Virus record (IMG/VR): IMGVR_UViG_3300048929_000531 | Span: 1 to 25,597 of that record | Reading direction: 5' to 3' (one strand) | Source: a virus | Length of the DNA stretch: 25,597 nt | Shown here: piece after piece, positions 21,226 to 25,597 of the stretch | How positions within the stretch are numbered: position 1 is the first letter of the stretch | Layout: every line of letters begins with the position of its first letter | The notes under the pieces: model-generated | What the model was told of the DNA's origin: nothing | Databases searched by the model: none | What the model saw: only the letters and a program-made list of their open reading frames with translations | Made by a program: the position numbers and the translations under genes

Positions 21226-21510
21226 ATGCGTCGCTCGACCTGCAACCGCCTTCCAGGCGTCAGCCGCTTTACCGAACCCACCCCGTCCATTCCCGAATTC
21301 ATCACCACTTCGTTCGTCCAGCCCCGCGCGAACCTATCCGGCGATAGGGCGACCTCCCAACTCGCCGAGGATATGCGTCAGGCCGGCAATCGCGAGGGTG
21401 GCGTCTCGCGTGAAGATTTGCAGCTTTTAGGATGGACCGGGGCACAACTAGACCTGCTCGGCGAAAAGGCCAGAATAAGGGCGCAGCGCCTGTCCGGTGG
21501 CTCGATCTAA
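21226..21510 (+). CDS. Hypothetical phage protein, 94 aa
   Basis: First gene of the rightward operon, with GGAG 7 nt before the ATG. The protein (MRRSTCNRLPGVSRF, a Pro-rich stretch TEPTPSIPEF, SQLAEDMRQAGNREGG, SREDLQLLGWTGAQLDLLGEKAR) is polar with a helical C-terminal half. The block 'vs.edL..lGwt..Ql..lg..A...A..l' is a short pattern I associate with small phage proteins that have no known role. One Cys only. Could be an anti-repressor or an integration/excision helper by position. Confidence 0.65.
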   Translation: MRRSTCNRLPGVSRFTEPTPSIPEFITTSFVQPRANLSGDRATSQLAEDMRQAGNREGGVSREDLQLLGWTGAQLDLLGEKARIRAQRLSGGSI

Positions 21511-21513
21511 GCG

Positions 21514-21732
21514 ATGGTGGCCCTCACCCCTGACATCGCGAGCGCCAGCGCTGAAATCTACCGGCGCTGGCGCCGTTTCGTTTCCGCGGAAGAAGCCCGT
21601 CGTCAGGCAGCGGACTTCGCGCGCCGCTTTCATATGCCGATTGACGGAGCGCTAGCGCGCCCGGTCCCGATCACCGAAGCCGAACTGGACAGCATGCTGC
21701 AGGGCATAGCCAACGCGATGGGCGAACCGTGA
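21514..21732 (+). CDS. Hypothetical phage protein, 72 aa
   Basis: Begins 3 nt after the previous stop and overlaps the next start (GTGA). The sequence MVALTPDIASASAEIYRRWRRF is followed by SAEEARRQAADFARRF and ITEAELDSMLQGIANAM, so it is helical with an Arg-rich first half. No known motif. Small size and tight packing support a real gene; function is unknown. Confidence 0.6.
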   Translation: MVALTPDIASASAEIYRRWRRFVSAEEARRQAADFARRFHMPIDGALARPVPITEAELDSMLQGIANAMGEP

Positions 21733-21926
21733 GCGCGCTTCCCAACTGGCACTACCGACACCTTAGGCTGCTCAAACTCAGCCCCTTTGAGCGGCATCAG
21801 CGCGGCGGTTGGCGATTTGGCACACGACGGATTTCCGACAGCGTCGTTCAGAGCCTTATCGCCAGCGGCCGCGCCAAGCTCGACGGTGAGCGCGTCCGGC
21901 CCGCAGAGACGAAGGCGAGCCGATGA
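21729..21926 (+). CDS. Hypothetical phage protein, 65 aa
   Basis: GTG start at 21729 overlaps the upstream TGA, and its own TGA overlaps the ATG of the excisionase-like gene (ATGA). The product MSALPNWHYRHLRLLKLSPF, RGGWRFGTRRISDSVVQSLIASGRAKLDG is basic and looks like a compact winged-helix-like or small DNA-binding fold ('W.fG...i...vv..Li..G.a...g..v'), a pattern I associate with short phage proteins near integrases. Could help integrase in excision; not established. Confidence 0.62.
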   Translation: MSALPNWHYRHLRLLKLSPFERHQRGGWRFGTRRISDSVVQSLIASGRAKLDGERVRPAETKASR

Positions 21927-22324
21927 CCCCTATCTCCCTCGCAAAGAGTCCTGAGGACCTTCGCCTGGCACTGGAAGCCGCCTTCGCCGGCAAGGCTACC
22001 ATCGGCGTCCCAAAGCTGGCGGCCCTCATCCCCTTGCATCGCGAGACGATCCAGCGGCATGTTGAGGCTGGCAACCTGACCGGCCGGCTGAAGGGCCTCG
22101 GCCGCACCAGGCGCCACCGGGTTTTTACCATCGGCGATGTGATCCGGTTCATCGAGTTTCTGGCCGAGGATCCGCCATGTCAGTCTACCGCGACAAGCGA
22201 TCGCCCTATTTCCAATTCGACTTCCAGATCGACGGTTATCGCTTTTCCGGCTCCACCAAATGCCGCAATGAACGTGACGCGCAGACCTTCGAGGACGCGC
22301 GCAAAGTCGAAGCTCAAGAGCTAG
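21923..22324 (+). CDS. Excisionase-like HTH protein (overlaps integrase start)
   Basis: Residues about 20-80 form a MerR/Xis-like winged helix: FAGKATIGVPKLAALIPLHRETIQRHVEAG, then NLTGRLKGLGRTRRHRVFTIGDVIRFIEFL ('tIgv..la.l......Ti..hve.G.l.....G.g...r.f...dv..fie'). It would bind near the attachment site and steer integrase towards excision. The reading frame continues to a stop at 22324, 148 nt past the integrase ATG at 22177, so the last 50 residues (PISNSTSRSTVIAF...) are likely not functional sequence. A longer-than-needed overlap hints at loss of an original stop. Confidence 0.65.
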   Translation: MTPISLAKSPEDLRLALEAAFAGKATIGVPKLAALIPLHRETIQRHVEAGNLTGRLKGLGRTRRHRVFTIGDVIRFIEFLAEDPPCQSTATSDRPISNSTSRSTVIAFPAPPNAAMNVTRRPSRTRAKSKLKS

Positions 22325-23379
22325 TCGATCAGCTCAACGCCGCCGGCAGCGGGCCGCTGCAGCTCAAGGCGGCCTGCGACCGCTGGTGGATCGAGCACGG
22401 GTCAACCCTATCCGACGTCTCGATCAAGCGCGCCCTGGACCGCCTGGTCGAGATCATGGGCCCGAAGAAATTCCTGCATGCCATTACCGACGCCGACGTC
22501 ACCCTCATGATTCAGAAGCGGCGCGCTGACACTCGCCGCGACTGCACGGTTATCGACGACGACGGCAAGCGCACCATCCTGTACCGGCCGATCACGCTGT
22601 CGACGGTCAATCGGACCATCGACCTCTTGCGCCGCGTGATGCGCCGCGCCCGCGACAACTGGAACGTCGCGATCATCCGGGAACCGAAGTGGCGAAAGCA
22701 TCGCTTCAGGGAAAAGCGCGGCCATGTCCGGGAGCTTACGGCCACCGAGGAAATGACACTGGATGCGGCGGAGGATGCCGACTATGCCGAGCTGCGCCGG
22801 TTCGCGATCATTACCGGCCTGCGCAAGCGCAACCTCATTCTGCTCTGGCCTCAGATCGATTTCGAGCTCGGCGTCATCCGGGTCATCACCAAGGGCGGCG
22901 AGCCGCGCGTAGTTCCGATGACCCGCGAAGTCTACCAGATGCTCTGGCGCCGCCGCGGCGATCATCCGGAATACGTTTTCACCTTTCGCGCCAAACGCAC
23001 CCGCCAGTGCCCTAAAACCAAGCGTCAGTACGTCAAGGGCCAGCGCTACCCGATGACCTACGCCGGCGTGACTTCGAACAAGACGCGCAAATGGGCCAAG
23101 GCTGGCATCAAAGCGCGCATCCACGACCTCCGTCACACTACCGGCATGCGCACTCTGCGCCGAACCAGAAACCTGCGCGTGGTGCAGGAGCTGCTCGGCC
23201 ATACCGACATCAAGACAACGGCAGATTTTTACACCGCCGCGATGGTCGACGATCTTCGGGCCGCGATGGAGGAAGCGACCGCGCCAGCCGCGGCACCGCT
23301 CTTTGAGCAGCCATCAGAAGGCCAAGCCGAGAGTCAGGCCTCGGGCTCGAGTCCCGGAAAAAATCCCGGAACGCCCTGA
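22177..23379 (+). CDS. int: Tyrosine-type site-specific integrase, 400 aa
   Basis: Catalyses integration and excision at the tRNA site. N-terminal arm-binding part: SPYFQFDFQIDGYRFSGSTK (an AP2-like beta region). A SAM-like core-binding domain covers about residues 60-170. The catalytic domain holds the full set of residues: Arg216 in TGLRKRN, Lys239 in TKGGEPR, His316 and Arg319 in HDLRHT, His342 in LLGHTD and Tyr352 in TADFYT. The protein is full length and should be active. The tail from about 365 is Ala/Pro/Ser rich. The gene points to the attachment site about 55 nt beyond its stop. ATG at 22177 fits the normal N-terminus although it lies within the excisionase-like frame. Confidence 0.96.
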   Translation: MSVYRDKRSPYFQFDFQIDGYRFSGSTKCRNERDAQTFEDARKVEAQELVDQLNAAGSGPLQLKAACDRWWIEHGSTLSDVSIKRALDRLVEIMGPKKFLHAITDADVTLMIQKRRADTRRDCTVIDDDGKRTILYRPITLSTVNRTIDLLRRVMRRARDNWNVAIIREPKWRKHRFREKRGHVRELTATEEMTLDAAEDADYAELRRFAIITGLRKRNLILLWPQIDFELGVIRVITKGGEPRVVPMTREVYQMLWRRRGDHPEYVFTFRAKRTRQCPKTKRQYVKGQRYPMTYAGVTSNKTRKWAKAGIKARIHDLRHTTGMRTLRRTRNLRVVQELLGHTDIKTTADFYTAAMVDDLRAAMEEATAPAAAPLFEQPSEGQAESQASGSSPGKNPGTP

Positions 23380-23433
23380 GAAATCGGTACAAGTGATTGA
23401 TGCTGGCTCTGAAATTAAACTTCGGCTCGCTTG

Positions 23434-23478
23434 TTTCGATTCCGAGGGTCGGGAGTTCGAATCTCTCCGAGCGCGCCA
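23434..23478 (+). other. Attachment site (attR side): tRNA 3' fragment, probably tRNA-Arg
   Basis: The fragment carries a tRNA 3' half in order: anticodon loop TTTCGAT (anticodon TCG, so Arg, by position), 3' stem TCCGA, variable loop GGGTC, T-stem GGGAG/CTCTC with loop TTCGAAT, acceptor strand CGAGCGC, discriminator G and encoded CCA. No matching 5' half (GCGCTCG..., D-arm, TCGGA) precedes it; the upstream bases do not pair. This is the copy left by phage integration into a tRNA gene. The intact gene should be at the other prophage end, left of this window, on the plus strand. The exact core of crossover cannot be defined. Confidence 0.8.
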
Positions 23479-23562
23479 CTAATATCAAAGCAATTTCAGA
23501 TATCTAACTAAGTATCGGGTTCGTTCTTTTGAGCAAATCCGTGTTGCTGTCTGGTATTTCTA

Positions 23563-23585
23563 AAACACCTTTATTTACGGTGTTT
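23563..23585. terminator. AT-rich hairpin downstream of att
   Basis: Inverted repeat AAACACC / GGTGTTT (7 bp, 9-nt loop) in otherwise featureless sequence between the att site and the next ORF. It may end read-through from the tRNA or integrase. No strong T-run. Confidence 0.3.
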
Positions 23586-23657
23586 CATGTTTAGTACCAA
23601 CTGGCGGATGCAACACGGGCGCAACATGGATATTCGCGCATCGTTCTCATTGAAGGA

Positions 23658-23680
23658 CCCGCCGGCTCGTCACCGGCGGG
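23658..23680. terminator. GC-rich terminator-like hairpin
   Basis: CCCGCCGG / CCGGCGGG (8 bp, 7-nt loop) lies about 34 nt past the stop of the small minus-strand ORF at 23714-23848. This stem shape is a typical alphaproteobacterial terminator, but no long T-run follows on either strand. Confidence 0.5.
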
Positions 23681-23713
23681 CCCCCGAAGGAATTCTACTG
23701 ACGAGGTCCGTCG

Positions 23714-23848
23714 TCAATCGGTACCGACCAGCCGGACGGTGCTTGCCGTCGGAGCCTTGGCCTCGGTCTCCGCTAGAAACTCCCTCACTAGCTGTTCGGA
23801 GAGCCGGAGCACGATCAGGGGCGTCTTCCTGATCTTCAGGAAGCTCAC
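23714..23848 (-). CDS. Possible 44-aa protein in the host flank
   Basis: GTG at 23846-23848 opens a frame reading VSFLKIRKTPLIVLRLSEQ, then LVREFLAETEAKAP, STVRLVGTD, stop. The pattern of hydrophobic and charged residues looks like a helix-rich small protein, and a terminator-like hairpin follows. An in-frame stop lies directly before the GTG and there is no clear ribosome-binding site, so it may be the remaining end of a larger gene. Low confidence. Confidence 0.3.
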   Translation of the reverse strand: MSFLKIRKTPLIVLRLSEQLVREFLAETEAKAPTASTVRLVGTD

Positions 23849-23888
23849 TCACCACGTGGATAGTGCCGCCTATGCCATGGCTTCTCGA

Positions 23889-24683
23889 TCATGCCATCAC
23901 CGTCTGCGTCCAGTCCTGCGATCCGACCTGCTCAAGCAACCCCTCAATATCGCCGACGCCGGTGTCGCTTTGATCGCCTTCGTCGTCGCACTGTTCTTCG
24001 AGATCGGGCAGACCGCCGGCGTATTCTCCGCGGCCGGCTTCCTGCATGGTCCAACCGAGGGATGGCTCGTCGTTGCCATCCTCTTGCTCGCAGTCCTCGC
24101 ACCCCAGCGCGCTCGGCATGTTAAGGCCGCTCGCCGTTACGCCGCAAAGGGAAGGCTCGTCGTCGTCAGGCATCTCCCGAGGTCCTGATTGCCCTCGCTG
24201 GTGTAGCTCTGCCAGTAACAGCCCTTTTCCTCTGGCGGATTGTCCTTGCAGAAGAACAGAAACTCCGGCCGGCCTAGCGTCGGCTCGTCGTCGGCGCCGT
24301 CCTCGTCATCCTCTGATCGAACCGCCAATAGCGACCCACCTCCCCGATCTCGGCATGGGTCGGCTCGTCAGTAAGCTCCATATCGGAATCCCCTTCCGTG
24401 GCGTCCAGGAAGGCCAAGAGCCGCTCGATCTCGTCGGCGGCCCTTGCTGCTGCCGGATTAAGATGGCCAGCGGGTGCCCGTCTCTGGCTGCGGCGGCCGC
24501 AGGATCGAAGGAGCGGAAGGCCCGGTACGGGTGCTGTTCCGCCTGCAGTTCAATCGGAGGCGGCAGGACGCTCTCCCCGCGGTTTGCTGGCTCGCTCTTG
24601 AGCCGGGGGTGCACCGAACGCGCTCGACGAGACTTGCGCACACGCGTGGCCGCCGCTGGGGCGGTAATCGGTAGGATAGACAT
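23889..24683 (-). pseudogene. Degraded acidic-repeat protein gene (several frameshifts)
   Basis: Read on the minus strand from ATG at 24681-24683 (MSILPITAPAAATRVRKSR), the sensible protein moves between frames. Segment 1 ends near 24440; segment 2 is DEIERLLAFLDATEGDSD and DMELTDEPTHAEIGEVGRYW; segment 3 is SEDDEDGADDEPTLGRPEF and ends EGNQDLG; segment 4 is MPDDDEPSLCGV, DGNDEPSLGWTMQE and DWTQTVMA. The repeated DDEPSLG-like blocks recall acidic hypothetical proteins often seen in Bradyrhizobium-type genomes. At least three 1-nt shifts are needed, for example one G lost from GGGG near 24175. The gene therefore looks dead, unless sequence errors explain it. Confidence 0.6.
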
Positions 24684-25241
24684 GGGGGTGGTTGCTCTGT
24701 CGCTTAAGGGCTTGTCACGGCCCTGTCGCAGCGGGACAGCCGCTGCAGCCGGGGGGTGACAATGCCAGAGCGACACGCCGAGCGCTTTCAAGGGCCGAAA
24801 CCCTCTGGACAGCATGCCCGACCCCGGCCATAAAGGCAGGGTTCGGAGCCGCACCGCCAAGTGCGTCCCTCGGGATACGCACATTGTGCGCACCCCATTC
24901 AGCCGTCACCCCCGACGCCAATCGGGGGCATCCTGACCGAGGATGTGCGGCTATAGCTCTGGTCCGGGTTGTCACGACCACGGACACCGGAAGCACCGCA
25001 GCGGGATTCTAGATCTCCGATGACGGAGACGATCCAGCCCGGAACTGTCGCTCTATCTGCCCGGGCTACCATTGCGGCGAAAATGTCGGGAGGCGTTTCC
25101 CTAGCGGCTTAGCCACGGCTTCGCGCGCCTTAGAGAAATCTCGCAGTTTGGAGAAGCCAAAGACCGGGCGTGGCAATAAGCAGTTCGCTTGAGGTCTGTC
25201 GACGGCGTCCATCTCCGACTGCGGGAAAGCCCCTTCGGAAG
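24684..25241. other. Non-coding or degraded stretch, nothing firm
   Basis: This 558-nt part holds only short overlapping open frames in several phases (for example minus-strand 24715-24996 and plus-strand 24692-25012). None shows a recognised motif, good start context or protein-like composition. I see no RNA gene. It is best read as intergenic or decayed host sequence. Confidence 0.55.
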
Positions 25242-25391
25242 GCTAGACACTCCAGCGGTTCGGTTAAATTCCCCGAACCGCTGGAGCCAAAGCCTATACG
25301 GAGGCGCTTTTGCGCCTAGATCGCGGCCAGCCGAACATTCGCTCTGCGGCTGGCGTTATGCCAATTCGCATTAACGCCATTTGCTAGACAC
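25242..25391. repeat. Hairpin cluster bracketed by a 9-bp direct repeat
   Basis: GCTAGACAC occurs at 25242-25250 and again at 25383-25391. Between them are four hairpins: 25250-25286 CTCCAGCGGTTCGG / CCGAACCGCTGGAG (14 bp perfect, 9-nt loop); 25302-25317 AGGCGC-TTTT-GCGCCT; a GCCAGCCG / CGGCTGGC stem at about 25326-25354; and GGCGTTATGC / GCATTAACGCC at about 25352-25378 with one bulge. Could be a small non-coding or REP/MITE-like element or a structured RNA. Confidence 0.5.
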
Positions 25392-25461
25392 CGCGGTATT
25401 TTCTTCAGGTTGCTCGGCGCGATTGTGGTGCGTTAGGCTGCATGCGGCTCGGGGACTTGGA

Positions 25462-25575
25462 ATGACGTCGTTCAGGGTGTTTTTGTCTTACCCGTTTCTT
25501 ATAGCAGGCTTGGCTCTATCGACGGTGTCGGACTTCTTCAGATTCTGTGCAATGCGGATCGCTGGTAGGAAGTAG
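25462..25575 (+). CDS. Possible small membrane peptide, 37 aa
   Basis: ATG at 25462 follows GGGGACTTGGA. The peptide MTSFRVFLSYPFLIAGLAL, STVSDFFRFCAMRIAGRK has one hydrophobic helix (about residues 6-24) and a basic end. Tiny membrane proteins with 'rlflsiPf.laal.l...' are seen in Bradyrhizobium-type genomes. A longer frame starts at 25381 but its first part is low quality. No partner genes are visible before the window ends. Confidence 0.4.
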   Translation: MTSFRVFLSYPFLIAGLALSTVSDFFRFCAMRIAGRK

Positions 25576-25597
25576 GTATGTTGACAATCTTACCCGC

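Larger units (their letters stand above)
1..23478. mobile_element. Prophage, right portion (late genes to integrase and att site); left end outside window
   Basis: A complete run of phage modules is seen: late head and tail-connector genes, NusG-like regulator, replication and early genes, CI-like repressor with operators, excisionase-like gene and tyrosine integrase. The integrase gene ends about 55 nt before a tRNA 3' fragment that is the likely right attachment site. The left edge of the window falls inside the connector/tail region, so tail, lysis and the left attachment site are not visible. The head module is HK97-like (large terminase, portal, S49 protease, capsid), which usually goes with a siphovirus, but the tail genes needed to confirm this are missing. 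No broken core phage gene was found, so the element may be intact. This is an inference. Confidence 0.93.

Noticed and set aside
21545-21580. 8-bp inverted repeat GCCAGCGC / GCGCTGGC
   Set aside because: It lies within a coding sequence and can arise by chance in GC-rich DNA; no regulatory context.
24306-24893. 195-aa minus-strand frame taken as one intact protein
   Set aside because: Only its middle segment fits the acidic-repeat protein; the rest is out of frame, so a pseudogene call is better.
24715-24996. 93-aa minus-strand frame in the host flank
   Set aside because: No motif, no start signal, overlapped by equally good frames on the other strand.
25352-25391. Integron attC-like site
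   Set aside because: The stem GGCGTTATGC/GCATTAACGCC recalls attC ends, but the GTTRRRY and RYYYAAC core boxes do not fit and no integrase of that type or cassette gene is present.
1-25597. CRISPR array
   Set aside because: No regularly spaced direct repeats with unique spacers were seen; the only clustered repeats are the three in the replication gene.

Overview
The window is most of an integrated tailed-phage genome (prophage) followed by about 2.1 kb of what looks like host chromosome. The DNA is GC-rich and codon use is GC3-heavy. The gene set (HK97-type head module, DUF2312/GapR-like protein, MT-A70-type methylase fused to ParB, tRNA-targeted tyrosine integrase) and the flanking pseudogene with repeated acidic 'DDEPSLG'-like blocks point to an alphaproteobacterium of the Rhizobiales, most likely Bradyrhizobium/Rhodopseudomonas-like. 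This is judged from memory of such genomes, not from a search.

Layout. Positions 1-12483 are the late module, read leftwards. In order of transcription it holds an HNH nuclease, an HTH protein, a P27-like small terminase, a ParB-domain DNA methylase, the large terminase, portal, S49-type prohead protease, HK97 major capsid protein, a decoration-like protein, then a head-tail connector, a fiber-tail adaptor-like protein and small tail-region proteins running off the left edge. Between the decoration-like gene and the connector region sits an about 2.2-kb insert (about 1690-3970) of three non-phage genes of visibly lower GC: a nucleoside phosphorylase, a divergent class I SAM-dependent methyltransferase, and a short CDF-type cation transporter. 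This moron-like cargo is the most unusual block in the window.

Positions 12497-12665 hold two strong hairpins between the late genes and a NusG-like protein gene (12665-13321), an arrangement that suggests late-gene control by antitermination. Positions 13318-20377 are the early operon, also leftward. Most neighbouring genes overlap by 4-5 nt (ATGA/GTGA/TTGA/TGATG). It includes a replication-initiator-like protein whose gene contains GC-rich iteron-like repeats, a Myb/SANT-like protein, a DUF7768-like protein, a ParB/MT-A70 fusion, a second HNH nuclease, a GapR-like protein and an HTH protein.

Positions 20378-21225 are the immunity switch: an S24-type CI-like repressor (plus strand) flanked on both sides by copies of the operator AACGGTAA-N2-TTACCGTT, with a clear promoter overlapping an operator on the right. 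Three small genes, an excisionase-like gene and the integrase follow on the plus strand, ending beside a 45-nt tRNA 3' fragment (probably tRNA-Arg) that marks the right attachment site. The intact tRNA is predicted to lie beyond the left edge.

Positions 23480-25597 are gene-poor: a possible 44-aa ORF, a frameshifted acidic-protein pseudogene, a cluster of hairpins bracketed by a 9-bp direct repeat, and a possible 37-aa membrane peptide.
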